From Mantis religiosa (taxonomy: Eukaryota > Arthropoda > Insecta > Mantodea > Mantidae), in the NCBI GenBank assembly GCA_030765055.1, contig CM060953.1:14724653-14788652 (forward strand): a DNA stretch of 64,000 bases. The letters run 5' to 3'. The position numbers and the translations under genes are program-made. Positions 31,460 to 44,420 of the stretch are shown in pieces (the first letter of the stretch is position 1; the number at the start of each line of letters is the position of its first letter). Under the pieces are notes generated by a model. That model did no database searches and was not told the DNA's origin. It saw only the letters and a list, made by a program, of their open reading frames with translations.

Positions 31460-32690
31460 GATAGGTATTATGAATGGATAAGTTATGTGACAACTCTGTG
31501 AACCTACAATCCATATCATATCCGGAAGGTGAGCATAAGGACAGCAAACGTGATTACGTTACGCATTCCTCTGCCTTGGTTCTCTGTATTGGGTGGACAA
31601 ATAGATTTGCAGTATCCGAATCGGTTCTTTAAAAGATTCGGATCTGCACATCAGTAGGTATTCCTTTTACACATCAGTAGGTATTCCTTTTACACATACA
31701 GACAATAAGGATAATAGTAGTACCGTAGCAGGTACCGTGACATGATTACCAGTGGTTTTCTACCGTTATGCGTTTCATGATATAATCATACACTGGTTAA
31801 ATGTACAACAGAGTATCGATTTCAATTTATTGATTTCCATACGCGTTATAGAGGAAGTGCTGATGTGCTAAATCTTAAATGCTTTCTCTGTTTGGTAAAA
31901 CAGAACAAACAAGCAAAGCACAAACAAAAGAAAAAAGAAAGCGAAATAGTTCCGTAGCCAACGGTTTCCCCCACCTCTCTTTTTTGACAATGTTGCGCAA
32001 TCAAATAATATCTGATAACTCCTTAAATTTCATTTTACCTGGTAGCCTTGTACACAAAATAAGACAAATTTCATTTATACTTGATGTACATAATACCCAT
32101 AACACCTAACCGCACTCAGCATACTCAGCGGAACTACTACGTATGTAATCACAAAGTGCTGATGCAACATCCTTACCAAAGAATTTCACATCGAATAATA
32201 AAATTACTTACCTTACAACTATTGAAGTACTCCCTTTCTACAATGTTTAACTCTGAGCTTATGACTAAAGATTGTCCTTTGGTCGTTTTGGATTTATTCT
32301 TCCTCTCTTAAACCACCTTCCTCTCTATCTGTATCATTCAGCACTACTCGACTCAATGCAGAACTGGCAGAATTATCCCGATAATGCCGGGACTTCCCCG
32401 CGGACATGGTCGCCAACACCCTACTCAGAACAAACCAGAGAGTATAAACTGAACACGTCACAACAGGGTGCCAGTCATAGAGGACGGCATAGAGTAACAG
32501 ACTAACGAGACAAATGGCTCGAGACAGGCGACAACAAAGGTTATTGCTGACTCCCTCACAGCTATCGTGTATACTTTAAACACAGGTGTTCGCTAACTGC
32601 TCTAATACTCGAGAATTGGCTACAGCACATAAAGCCGAAACCCCGAAGGAAATAGCTGCTAGCTGGCGTCAATACAAAACAAGTATTACT
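31460..32690. other. Unassigned DNA
   Basis: There is no recognisable gene. A 26 bp direct duplication ('acatcagtaggtattccttt') lies at about 31660-31695. Open frames 31879-32505 show no known domain. Confidence 0.4.
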
Positions 32691-32697
32691 CTACTGC

Positions 32698-32822
<125 letters not shown>

Positions 32823-33189
32823 TCATCAAAATAATCATCATATTTCGTGCTTTATATTGAAATAAGTACTGTCATTACTTGCCATGAGGATATTCACATT
32901 CAGATTTATTTATCAACAAAATTGATACAGAATATGGGATTCATCAAAAATTGCTTAAACAAATATTAATATATCTACAATGCATAAAGTTTAAGGAAAT
33001 AACATAAGTTTGTACCGAGGTGAAACACAGATATCCAGTATTTGCCTTAATGAGAAAGGGAAACCTGGGTAAAACCTTGGTTTAGGTATACAATTTTATT
33101 TGAACATTTTAAACTAATTAGATTTTTATATGCATTATATTTACAAATAAGGCTGTTAGAGCACTAAAACTGGCTTACAATCTTGATCT

Positions 33190-33580
33190 TGGAGAATTAG
33201 TGTGAAGCTTCTTCTTGCGCCGGAGTGCATCTTCCAGAGGAAATAAACAAGCTTCGAGGATCAATATTTTCAGAAATTAACTAGGATGGATGGCTTATTT
33301 AGCAACTTCTAATTCTAAATAAACAAGCGATTTATTACAAAAGGGTAATGCAATTTGGGTATTCAGGAATTCATCAGCTGAATGAAACATAAGTTTCAAG
33401 AGCAAGTTTTTAACTTTATTTTTAAATGCTTTGATCAGTGGAAATTTGGTGTTCCCGGGGATTGTATTATAAAAGTTAACACCTTTATGGGAAACTGAGC
33501 TCAGACTTTCGTTTAACTCTATTTTTGGAGGTGAATTGAAGACCAGAGGAAGTAAAGACCTGTTATAGTGCACCCAGTCG
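33190..33580 (-). mobile_element. Jockey-like LINE C-terminal fragment
   Basis: The minus frame reads SLLPLVFNSPPKIELNESLS, GVNFYNTIPG and PLIKAFKNKVKNLLLKLMFH then SADEFLNTQ, the tail of jockey-type ORF2. No RT motifs are present. Confidence 0.55.
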
Positions 33581-33759
33581 GTCTATGTACACATTATCGT
33601 TACCATGTATTGTTATAACATAGGCACTATTAATGTAAAAGGTCCCTTTTCTGTACATTAAGCCTGTCTAGAATTAGCAGTTCATTATAAACTAGGCTGT
33701 ATGTACCAAATAAAGCACTATCTACGTAAACACCTCAATTTTGTTTTTATATGTGAAAA

Positions 33760-35800
33760 CAATGTGACAGGCACATACTCCGGTGTACTACTACGTTGAA
33801 CCGTGGAGTCTGGTATTACGAAAGGCCAGAATCAAGAACGTCTTTGCTTTGTTTCAGAGGTACAACTGGGCATCATTATACATACTCCAGTGTTACCCCC
33901 TGTGCATTCAATGTGTTTACCAGCTTATTTTTATATTTTACTTCCGTATTTAACAACAAAACAGCAGTTTTAAGTACCAAGTGGTTCAAGCAGATTTGAA
34001 GCAATTGGTGTCAGTAATCTCACAACAATCTTTTAATTCCTCCATTGGCCAACGGGAAAAAATATCCATGGATATTAAATTAAGACTGCGTAAAACAAAA
34101 CAAAGTATTTGAGAACTCAAGATAGTGTGCGAGTAATACACATAGGCAAATTCCATTAATTATCAACTCTATCTTTGAGTTTGCAGTAGTCTGTGATTTA
34201 AAAGACAAAATAATAAATAAAGTCCTGTTTATTAAAACTTCATTCGATCTTCTGGTCTTTGAAAGTAGCAAACTTGTGTTATGTTTTAATAAAATGGCTC
34301 TTTCGCTGTAAGCACATACAAAACTTCCTTCTGAATGGAGAGTGAGTGTGTGAAGTTTATGGATCCGTCGAAAGCTGGATCATTTAGCTCCTGAATCGAT
34401 ACTTTGGCTAATGGTATAAATTTTCCTAGTGATATAAGGTTTTTTGTGAACAACGTAATTATTTTCGGTGTTGAAAAGATTTTTTCCAAAGTTGAATGGA
34501 AATTAAGTAAATATTCCTCAAAGACCTTATTTTTCAAATTGAAACACTTGAAACACTTCGATGTATTGACAGAACTCTGTGATTTTCAAATGTTTATTTC
34601 TGTATACTTTGTTTTTCCATGCTCCACCCTAAATTGAAGCTGTGTCCAGTACCATTACAGAGGACGTCGTGTACTTCCTCTTAGTCATCCTGTATTTGGA
34701 CGTTACTCTAGAAAGAGCTGCTACTGGCGTTTTTGCTTTCTCCTGGTAATTTTATTACATATTGTCCCATCCTCACTTTTACATGTAAATACATTCGAAG
34801 TGACGCAGTCCCTGTCACCTAGGAACACTGAGACGACATATAACTTGATACCAGAAAGACATTAACATAAACAAAAGAATAAATATAAATAAATGACGTA
34901 TACCATAATAGATATATACCATAATGCTAGCATATACTCCGGAGACCGCCACAGTGACAGGGCCACTCTGCGAAGGTCAGTAAACTTCCTTTGCAATCCC
35001 TGTAAACAACCCTACTCTATTGTCTGTTTTGCCCTCAAGACAAATTTGGTACCATCCAGTCTGGAACCAACCCATTGTTAAAATCCCACGCGTGCTTCTC
35101 ACAACAGGCTATAAGATTTCGACCGAAGCGCAGAACGCATGCTTTCACATAAATTTTAGCATGCGAACCGTTAGAGAAAGCGTCTCTGATGTTAGGTCCG
35201 AAACTGGGAATTCTGAACACCGATCTCAAGTGGGGATAGTTACCAGCCAATGAAAAATGTATATTTGTTCATCTGATTTTGCCAACTCCAAAAATACCTA
35301 GAGTGGGGGAAATCAAAGTGATGGCTGAAAGTAGGGTTTTCTAGCAAGAGCACTTCGGTCCTGAGCTGTACGTGAGACGGACGCGTATTCGGCGACGCCT
35401 AACAAGTACACTTCCATGCCATGCACAGAGACAAGGTGCAATATCTAACAATCTCTCCAGTGATAGTTAGCACAAAGAGTAATATATTGGGAAGACGATA
35501 AATATATCCAATTCAACTAAGCAGAGCTACTACCCCCATGCTTCACATCACAATATTGACAGTGACGCTAAACACAGCAACCACACCGACGACGACTTTA
35601 CGGTGGCGAGCAAAGGAGCATAAGGACAATAATAAACTTCTGTCTACCAGATTCGAGGTGTCATCATTCAACCCACAATAAGTCAGGACGCACCCACTCC
35701 TGAAGTACAGATGAGAGTTCTCATGCTGGAGCTACAAGTCACCTCGAACCGATTACAATATCCTTTTCCTTAACCTCCGCACGCCACCAATCCTTAATTG
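33760..35800. other. Unassigned DNA with one unrecognised minus frame
   Basis: The minus frame 34286-34537 (83 codons, continuing upstream as KCFKCFNLKNKVFEEYLLNF without a Met) is not recognised. It could be a transposon fragment or an exon. The 34890-35830 part is locally richer in CpG, without an identifiable promoter or gene. Confidence 0.3.
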
Positions 35801-35869
35801 TGAGGCGTTGAGCACAAGGGAGAGCTGGACGTGGTTCGCTACCGGCCGGACCGCCTCAGAAGATGTTTT

Positions 35870-36680
35870 AACAGCATTATATTACTTACCGGTACTCCTT
35901 CAATATTTGTATTTGTATTTATTTCATCCTTTGGAATATAATACATATGTTATAGGACACGTCAGTTCAAGATACAAAGATAAATATAAAAAGTTACATA
36001 AGACTAAAAACTGTAACAGATACAGGATCCAACAAAAGTCTAAAGTAGAAAAAGCAAATTTATTAATAGTAATAGTTCTAGACTTGTTAGCAACAAAATT
36101 CTCGGTCCAATGTTTCCTACTTAACCAAGTTTTAATTGTGTGCTATGCTTCATTAGCTTTCTTTTCTGGAGTAGCCGCATATATAGCTGTTACTATCGTT
36201 CCTAGATAATCAGCATATCTAGTTAAGGTAAACACAGGAGACAAGGACAACAGAAATACTCCATCATAATAAAGATTTCAGAGAGCAGTACATAGAACAG
36301 AACCCTGCGGAACTCTGCAAGTCATCGGCATCTTTATATTTTCTCATACAAGTATTGTTATATCCTCTAAATAAGTAGCTATTTTATACTGTAAAAATAA
36401 GGTGATATTGCTTTCTTATTCAGCTCTGAGGGCATATCCTCCCAACTGGCAGAGTTAAAAGCATTGGCACATAACTGTTTTCTACTGTGGGATATATACT
36501 GTGCTTAATTGACTATTTATTAAATTCTTTTAAGAGTGGTGATAATTGATCTACCTTCACGAAATCCATACAGTACGGTATCAGAAGTGCCATTTTGTCC
36601 TATTCTTTATTGTAATCTTAACAAATTTAATCGTTCATATAATTTCTCCAAAACATTTAACAGCAGATTGGGTGGCAGCA
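35870..36680 (-). mobile_element. Non-LTR retrotransposon RT relic
   Basis: In complement, broken frames give VLEKLYERLN, YGFREGRSIITTLK (36520-36660) and a GVPQGSVL-like stretch (near 36310). Then come LTRYADYLG (degenerate catalytic YADD) and KTWLSRKHWTENFVANKSRT. The order is that of a jockey/CR1-type RT. The plus-strand frame 35808-36209 is its antisense shadow. Confidence 0.6.
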
Positions 36681-37094
36681 TCAGTAATAGTGGTAGTAGT
36701 ACCTGAGCGCGGTCTTGGTGTTGCAGCTGTCAATAATCAATCAAGCTAACACTTAATTAAGGCTTTAGAACACGAAGGGAAACATGCATAATATATTTCT
36801 GGGTAGACATTAATAGTTCAATGTGTGAGCTAGGAATTGAGGATAATCCAGAGGACTGTCGATTGTTTATAGATTCACCAAAGTTCAGCTTAAAGACTGC
36901 GTTACTTCATACTGATATCAAACTTTCATCTGTTTGTTTTACTTTTCCATTCTGTACTTCTTAAAGTATGGCCAAGAATGTACTTGTTTTAAAATATGAG
37001 GTTCATCTTTAGGAAATTACATGGCGGCCTTAAAGTAATTGATTTTCTGCATGGATTACAAGGGAGATTCACAAAATCTTGTTTTTTGTTTGTT

Positions 37095-37605
37095 TGTAGG
37101 ATAGCTGGGATTCGCCAAAACATTGTGGGGCAAGCAGCAGGAATATGTCACAGTGGAGAGCAATGTAAATTGGTTCAGCCTGATAAAGAATTCTGTTAAG
37201 GCACTTAGCAAGGATGGTAGTAGATTTGCATATTTTCAAGACAAGTTTCTATACTTACTCAAAATCTAAAGAAGGAATTTTTGAACCTCAAATCCGAAAA
37301 CTCACGAGGAAGAAATGTTTGAGAAATTAACGTTAAAACGGTGGGATTACCAGCTTGGCAATCATTTACAACTGTATTGTGTGGTTTACTTGGAAACATA
37401 AAGGTAAACAGCTATCTAACTTTGGTTTCAAACTTATGAAATGCAACTCGGAAAATCTGGATGATGTTAGTGATGAAGGCAAACGTTTTCATTGGGGAAT
37501 TTTCGTCATGGAGAAGAACTACCAAGGTTGCAGGGACCCAATATTGGTTTCTTGTGAGGGAAAGCAGCAGGCAATCACATGCTACCAAGCACTCTTAAGC
37601 TGAGT
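37095..37605 (+). pseudogene. Decayed copy of a multi-copy arthropod ORF (probably transposon-derived)
   Basis: Three frames together read SLIKNSVKALSKDG, then YFQDKFLYLLKSKEGIFEPQ, IRKLTRKK, AWQSFTTVLYGLLGNIKVNS and finally DEGKRFHWGIFVMEKNYQGC. I recognise this order (IFVGPQIRKL...AW.SF..V..NFLGN.KA.NY...QGERFHQDI..ME.RYQG) from a protein very commonly duplicated in arthropod genomes, whose function and superfamily I cannot name. Several frameshifts make this a dead copy. Confidence 0.55.
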
Positions 37606-38268
37606 TACAGGTATGTCTCTTAAATACATAGTCCAAATATTATTGCATGCATGTAAAACATTTTGAATTCATCTTAATTCACCATGATATATAGTATTAA
37701 AACATATATCATTATATAATAATAAATGTAACATAACATATCTGAAACCCCGTAGTTGAAAACTTAAATGTCCTCATATCTGTTTCACCTGACTGATAGG
37801 AGACTTCTGTGGTTGGCGATTTTCAAAATCAGTACATCTTTTCCCTTAAGAATCACCCACTTTTATTGTGGAGGTATAAAACATTTTTTGTTGGATAGTG
37901 TTATTATTCTAAAATTAGACAGTTTTCTATGTGAATACTTCCACATCAGAAATAAAAGCTCGTCTCGCAGACCTAAGGATTCTGTAACCTCGTTTACTTA
38001 AACAATGTCTATTCTATCACTACGTCATGGTACTGTTTATACCGGCTGTTTTCTTTCCCAATAAACTGCGGTTACTGATCATTTGTAGACTAGTATGACT
38101 TCAATATTATCTGACAATCACATTTAACGTTCATCTCATCAAAATCGAGTACTACATGTTTTTAAAAATTGTAAAATTATGTTCCTGCCATTTAAAAATA
38201 CTTATACTCAAATCTATAAGCCGGGAGAAACAGAAAATTGGTTAAGGCGGCGTTTTATTTGGGTATCT

Positions 38269-38554
38269 CTACAGTATGAGTTTTAAAAGAAGATACGTGA
38301 AGGTCATCAAGCAAGGGCCGCGAAGGGTACGAGGGGAAGGTCGTTGATATGGTAACGTAAACAAGGGTTGCCAGATTGGTTACACTGGTGAATCACATAC
38401 TCAGATAGCTCGAATCCTTGTTTGTTTCGAGTGTTGAAAGGATAAAGAAAGGAGATCTGCATTACTTCCTGTCTGCTGTTTGGGAAACATTGCGGAGCCT
38501 CACGCGGAGAAACAGATGACCGTCACGTATCTTCTTTTAAAAATCAGGCTGTAG
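38269..38554. mobile_element. 286 bp MITE with terminal inverted repeats
   Basis: CTACAG...TTTTAAAAGAAGATACGTGA at the left mirrors TCACGTATCTTCTTTTAAAA...CTGTAG at the right; about 26 of 27 inner positions pair. The interior is comparatively GC-rich and non-coding. No clear target duplication. Confidence 0.65.
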
Positions 38555-38641
38555 AAAGCGGATATTTAAGAGGTATCTTACCTTTCTGATAAATGCACCT
38601 TAATATCACGACCTTTGATATATCATCAAAACTCAATTTTA

Positions 38642-38875
38642 TTTTAAATTACGCCCTCCAACGTTAAGACATATCGTACGATGAATGCAATTTGTGAAAT
38701 GACACTCAAATGAGTCTAGGGTCCATAGAGCTTAGAGTTACCCTACATTCATCTTTCAGGTTAAGGAAAAAATTGAAAACTGCCTTATCCAGATAACTTA
38801 CCCTGACAGGAATTCGAACTCGGGACCTCTTGCACGTGAGGCAGACACACTACTACCTACACTATAGCACTGGGG
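38642..38875 (-). mobile_element. SINE-1 copy
   Basis: This is the reverse complement of SINE-1: 'tacgccctccaacgttaaga', 'gtccatagagcttagagtta' and a tRNA-like end with 'aattcgaactcgggacctct'. It is diverged. Confidence 0.8.
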
Positions 38876-39339
38876 AAGTAAAACAAAGCTACCAACTGCT
38901 ACACTTTCCTTTAGGCATTTGTTGTTGCTGGGATGAAGACAAATTAGTCTCCGTGGCAGCATGTGACATGCACTTGCTTAAATACTCTAGCAATGCTGTA
39001 ATAGACGCTTACTTAGAGTGTCTTTTGTTAGTTCATTTAGCAGCGCTGATTTTATTATATAGATTCGTAATGCTTGTAATTTAATTACTGATAAATAAAA
39101 TACAAATAAATTCTCAAACAAATGTAGTCTCAAATTGTGTTGTTGTTACATATGACTTTATTTGGAACTTAATCCATTACATTTGGTAACTAATTTAACA
39201 CAAGTAACAATGCAACATGTGAACATGCGGAAACAAGCAAATGAACAAATAAACAATAAACATATTTAATATAAACTGTAAGCTTTAAAATGGCTCTGGC
39301 CTTCTAGTATAGTTTACACATATCACCCTCTTTCTAGAG

Positions 39340-40130
39340 ATCTTCGTTTAAGCTTGGCACACCAGAAGGTGGGAAGAATTCATGACACGAGCTCTGCAGA
39401 TGGGCCATTGACACTCGTTGGTAGTATACCTATCCTGTTTAGGTATATCCTGTCCGGTTGTTAACCTAAATTTGGCTACTGCTTCTTTCCTTGGTTTGTT
39501 ATTGTATACTTTCCAGATGTCTTGAATATTTCCCCAGTTGCTTTTGCTTTGGAGTTGTCCTTCCATATTTCAGTTATTTTTCTTTATACTACTTTCTTAG
39601 GTGTATTTGGTGGAAGTGGTTCTTGTACAGACTGTAGTTTTGTACCTTTTGGGACAAGATAATCTGCTGTTTCATTTCCAATAACACCTACATGAAGGAT
39701 ATCCATTGAAAAACTATAAATTTGTTATTTGTCATTAGAGATTTTATTGTTTGTTTTATTTTAAATAGGTATTATTTCTGTTTCATGTGGGTGATTGGTT
39801 GCGATAGCTTGGATAGCTGCTCTAGAGTCAACTAAAATTACTGCCTTGGTAAAAAGGTTGTCTTAAATTCATTTTACTGTGGTACTTGTGTTTTTCCGTA
39901 TATGATTTATTTTGCTTCTTATGTGACTGATTCACTTTCCTCAAGATTTTTATTGCGTTAGTATATTGTGCATTAATTTCCTGCAACTGTGTTTTCAGAA
40001 GAATAGGATTTTATTCATCACCAGTAGCTACTTCAGTTTCACGATAATATTTGGTGCAAATGGGTAGTCACATAGTTCCTCTATTCCCCATTTGTCCATC
40101 GCTGTCTCCTGAACTCGAGAAATTAGGCTT
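39340..40130 (-). mobile_element. LINE family R: RNase H and C-terminal finger
   Basis: Complement frames read KAVILVDSRAAIQAIATNHP and HVGVIGNETADYLVPKGTKL, RNase H-I motifs of LINE ORF2 proteins (catalytic DS and the GHVGIxGNExAD block). The C-terminal region follows (KPRKEAVAKFRLTTGQD, WPICRARVMNSSHLLVC; 39348-39566). Stops and frameshifts are present. It is related to the fragment at 1465-1790. Confidence 0.68.
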
Positions 40131-40139
40131 GCTTAATGG

Positions 40140-40216
40140 TATATTACAGTGTGTGCAGCACAGTGTTTTTTATATTCACAAGCCTTTCTAGCAAATCAAT
40201 CTAATCTAATCTTAAC
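40140..40216 (+). mobile_element. Jockey-like LINE 3' tail (J1 type)
   Basis: 'acaagcctttctagc' followed by 'aaatcaatctaatctaatct' matches the J1 3' end at about 16760-16816. Confidence 0.6.
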
Positions 40217-40384
40217 TTTCATTTGGGCGCCAGTTTTAACAAACCGGTCTTTAGATAACGTTTGTAATTAATTCCAACAAAATGGACACAGAAAACACAT
40301 ACGTATAATTTTAAAGCAAAACGAATCAGCTCTCCTGCACAGAAGAAGCTATTGTTTAACTTCTGTGCTTTTAGAAATCTATGG

Positions 40385-40640
40385 AATCAAATCAAATGTT
40401 ATTGACACAATAACATTTACATATTTGAGTATTTGAGCAAAGCTCAGGTACTGGTGTCTCGTCAGTGTACATGTTAAAATGTAAATACTACATATAAATT
40501 AACGATTAATATAAAAGAATAAATATGTTTGCTATTGCTTAAAACTACACAACTAACAAAATCAATAATTAGTTTATGCCATCTTGCATATATTCTTGAA
40601 CAGAGTAATAGGCTTTCTTAATAAGTAGGTTCTTAACATG
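40385..40640 (-). mobile_element. Jockey-like LINE 3' end
   Basis: In complement a C-terminus (LRTYLLRKPITLF) is followed by an AT-rich 3' UTR and the tail 'tgtcaataacatttgatttg', like the tail at about 23550. Confidence 0.55.
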
Positions 40641-40792
40641 TAAATAGATGGTTATTAGTTACGGCCAGCGACTGCGCATTCTGGACAGTGAATGTTCCAG
40701 TGAACTGAAAGATGTGCATACTCACTAGCTTCACAATAATTAAAAGATAGCAATACACATTAATATATTTCAATGTGTGTAACGCATGTGCT

Positions 40793-41100
40793 GTTGAGTA
40801 CCCAATGACGTCACTGTTGTGCAGTTCTAATACCCCGTGACCCTTATGGTTATTACATAATGCAAACGTAAGACTGGGTAAGACATAACTCAGTTGAGTA
40901 CCCGATGACGTCACTGTTGTGCAGTTCTAATACCCCGTGACGTGACCCTTATGGTTATTACATAATGCAAACGTAAGACTGGGTAAGACATAACTCAGTT
41001 GAGTACCCGATGACGTCACTTGTGCAGTTCTAATACCCCGTGACGTGACCCTTATGGTTATTACATAATGCAAACGTAAGACTGCGTAAGACATAACTCC
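40793..41100. repeat. 3 x ~100 bp tandem repeat, each with a CRE palindrome
   Basis: 'gttgagtaccc.atgacgtca' starts at 40793, 40893 and 40998. TGACGTCA is at 40806-40813, 40906-40913 and 41011-41018. The units are almost identical apart from a small insertion (gtgac) and a 2 bp loss, so the array is recent. Confidence 0.9.
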
Positions 41101-41186
41101 ATGAATGGAACCGAGTCCTTCCGAACTGCTGAGGGAATCTATGAAACAACTAAAATGTTTTAGCCAGTTTTATCGCTGTCTATTAC

Positions 41187-41236
41187 CATAGCCCGCTCAC
41201 ATCCCTTAATGTGAAAGGGAATGTGAGCGGGCTATG
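41187..41236. repeat. 21 bp GC-rich inverted repeat (hairpin)
   Basis: 'catagcccgctcacatccct' pairs with 'agggaatgtgagcgggctat' with one bulged base around an 8 nt loop. It is isolated in AT-rich DNA. Confidence 0.7.
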
Positions 41237-41679
41237 CTATTACCAACTAGTGGTAGTAAAAGGTCGCCAAATCTTAAATTAAAAGTTGTCAAATCAAATA
41301 TATATTATACTACGAAAAGGTAATTATATAACATTTAATGACTTAAAAAGTGAAACTCACATCCTTTTTTTTTCCCAGTGGAATAATACATATTTTATCG
41401 GATTTTAAACGAGTGACAATATTTTTCATAATATTAACACCATTTCCGCAATACTGTATACCCAACTGCCGCAGTTGGAGAATTAGAAATTGCTTCTTTA
41501 GCCTTAACAACGTCCAACTGACTGAAAGTCCTTTCTACCTCTGCACTGGAATGAAGGGCAGGGAACTGTGACTGCAAACTCTACTATGCTTTAAATAGGT
41601 TTGTTGCCATTGCTTGTAGCAATTTACTTGTATTTAGAAATCAACTATATCTACTGGAAATGTTTTGACGTTTTATGAT

Positions 41680-42480
41680 ATGATATGATATGATTAATTG
41701 AGTACTAAAACAAATACATCATGGGCTATCCCTGAGCTGGGCCTAAGCACCTTTGCTAAAAGGTTAGCCCTTCAATACAATCACATAGTTTATACCTATT
41801 TGCCAAATTTTTGTCTATATCTGTAAATAATTACCACTTGTTTGTACTTCTCATTACTACTGTTTCATGTCTGTATTCACTTAACCTCACTTTTCAATAT
41901 TTCTCACATTCCCTTTCCCTATTACAAATTAGTCAACTTCAATCCTCAGTCCTCCTTCCTGTTAACCTATCACTTCATCACATGTTCTCAAATCCTCTCC
42001 TCAGCTTCTCACCCTTTTTAAATCTTTTTTCCATTTGTACCGCTGTATCTCATTTGCTCATATATTTTCCTATATCTCTCACGGACTCATTCTTCTTCCT
42101 TTCTTCAATTTACCCATAATAGCCACATTTCTGTCTTGCTAATATGCCTCTACACTCGATATCCTCTTCCTAATCTCTTAAACCTGCACAATGTTTCACA
42201 CTGCTTTTTCCTGATCCCTTGTATCCCCATATTTATTTCACTCTGCTTTTCCCTGATCACCTCGATTCCCACACTTATTTCACTGTGTACTCGATATAAT
42301 GCAATTTCATCTTTATTATTATCTTCTTCGCTCCGATGACCACCATTTCTGAAATTTTCCCCTCTTCTCTTTAATTTGCACTGCTCCTCACTTTCCCTTT
42401 GTCAATCCACACTGCATTTACTCCACATGTTTTCTGGACATTCGTACCAGATGTTGAAGTCAACTTGTTGACACTTTCTA
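41680..42480 (-). mobile_element. Probable LINE 3' region (tentative)
   Basis: It starts with a (tgata)n-like tail (atatgatatgatatgattaa), typical of target-primed insertions. It continues as strongly pyrimidine-rich sequence, purine-rich in complement, like the LINE G 3' regions. No conserved motif is visible. Confidence 0.35.
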
Positions 42481-43315
42481 ATATTTAATTAAGTTACACC
42501 ACTGATTCTCTATTTCACACATTTGATAAACAATCCAACCACAATCCTTCTCATGGAAATAATTTTTACAATGTGCTATTTCTGTTGATAATTAAAAACC
42601 CAATTATTATTTAGCTAACAAAAGTATCAAGCCAAAAATTTGAGTGCTCCAGAATTGACTCTAAATATCATCAAAGTTGTTAGACAAGTTACAATATGAT
42701 TATCATACTAAAGAGATAAAGAGATATCTTTAGAACAATGGAATTGAGGATCACAAGATTACTAATAGCATTGTGTAATATTACTAATAAAAGGAAATTT
42801 GAATGTGTTTAAAATACAGTATGAATAACACTACAAGAAAAACTAAAATGACATTAAAATTAGCATGCTCTATATATTACTGATAAAACAAAAGGAACTT
42901 GGTGCAATGCCTTATACATGTACAGTAGAACTTATATTAAGTGACCACCAATGCTTCCATTGAAAATTAGTCTTTTAGAAAGGTTGTTGCATACAGAAGT
43001 GGATTCTTTTTACACATATACTGTGTTGAACTAATTGGGCATGCAATAATTATAAAGTAAGACAAAGTGTTTGTAGCTCTGAGTCCTTGTTATAGATAGC
43101 CAACAATGTTCTTCCTTTACACATTTCCTTGTTTCAACTAGGAACATTGCCAAACTTCATGAAGTCTGGTTATAGGAAGTACATAGACATAAAAAAGTAT
43201 AAGAATCTTAGAATTCAGTCTAACATGAAAATGGTTACTGCCATAAAAACAAAACATTATCAGACAAATTGTGTGTTTTAATGATATATTAATTTTTGTG
43301 TGGTAATCTCTCTTA
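42480..43315. other. Unassigned AT-rich DNA
   Basis: No gene or repeat family was recognised. Confidence 0.4.
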
Positions 43316-43329
43316 CAGTTTCTTAGAAA

Positions 43330-43572
43330 TGTGTAGTGTTTAATGCCCGCATTTACTACATACGGCACCGCAGGCGGTGACGCTGATGATACATGAGATG
43401 AAGATGGAGCACTGGTGGAATGAGATGGCGGGGGAAACTGGAGGTGCCGGAGAAAACCCGCCCCAGCACCGTGTTATCCACCACAAATCTCAGTTTGCGG
43501 TCGCCTGGGATCGAACCCGGGCCTCCTTGGTGAGAGCCAAGCGGTCTAACCACTGAGCCACGGCACGGCCAC
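43330..43572 (-). mobile_element. SINE-2, complete copy with 14 bp target duplication
   Basis: This is the reverse complement of 8111-8361, with the tRNA-like end 'gatcgaacccgggcctcctt'. CAGTTTCTTAGAAA flanks it at 43316-43329 and 43573-43586. Confidence 0.92.
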
Positions 43573-44195
43573 CAGTTTCTTAGAAACTTCAAGATATATT
43601 TCCTCAGTGAAATGACACATTTTGTCATGCAAATGTCTTAAAATATATTATGATATTTTAGTCAAAACAGTTAGACTAATTTTTAACAAAATGACCAAGT
43701 TTGGTAATTAACTGACGTATCTAAAAATACTTTTCCTGGATTCAGGGAGCCTCAAAACATGCATTTCTTGGAATTCTTCATATCAAATATTTCGGTGGAG
43801 CACAATACTTCTGCCATATAGTATGTGTAAGTAAAAGAGAAAGTAAATAATGATGATGATTACAGAAGTACTGTAGTTCTTTCTAATGTTTGGCCCAGGC
43901 CACTGTTCAAGTAGGCAGTCCATTTTAAGTTATAAATAATGTGTTACAATGGAATTGCTACTACTAAGCTGTCGTGTAAATGTCCATGAGTTATTGTTCC
44001 TTATTTCTTTTTACAGCGCATTACCATTTCTAACTTTTTCTAAATATTTTCCCATGTACCTAAAGATTTTATCCATAATTTGTTTATATCAGGTGCAGTG
44101 GCAAGGGAAGTGACTTCTGTATATCTGTAATTCATGGACTTGTTCGAAACTTGTTGCCTGTGTGCAGTTATCGCTACCATAAACTAAGCTCAGTA

Positions 44196-44420
44196 TTACG
44201 TGTGTTTGGAAGAATTTAGTAACAGCGACATCTAAAGAAATTGATAAAACCATATATAGTCACTGTGGTGTTCCAATACTGTTAAATTTCCATTTATAGT
44301 CAGTTTTTTGCAATATGTCACTTACATTTTGAATTTTTAAGGGATTGTTTTGGGAACTGTTGCTTCCATTTTTAACCTTGAAGTCTTGAAAATGGAAGCA
44401 ACAGTTCCTGAAGCTATAGG
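44196..44420. mobile_element. MITE tips and foldback
   Basis: 'gtttggaagaatttagtaac' (44200) recurs at about 55255. 'ggtgttccaatactgttaaa' (44268) recurs at 6404 and, in complement, at 15780. A hairpin 'ggaactgttgcttccatttt' / 'aaaatggaagcaacagttcc' lies at 44354-44411. This looks like a patchwork of foldback MITE ends. Confidence 0.5.

Noticed and set aside
35808..36209. Membrane-protein-like ORF on the plus strand
   Set aside because: It is the antisense of a LINE reverse transcriptase (YADYL, KTWLSRKHW) on the minus strand.
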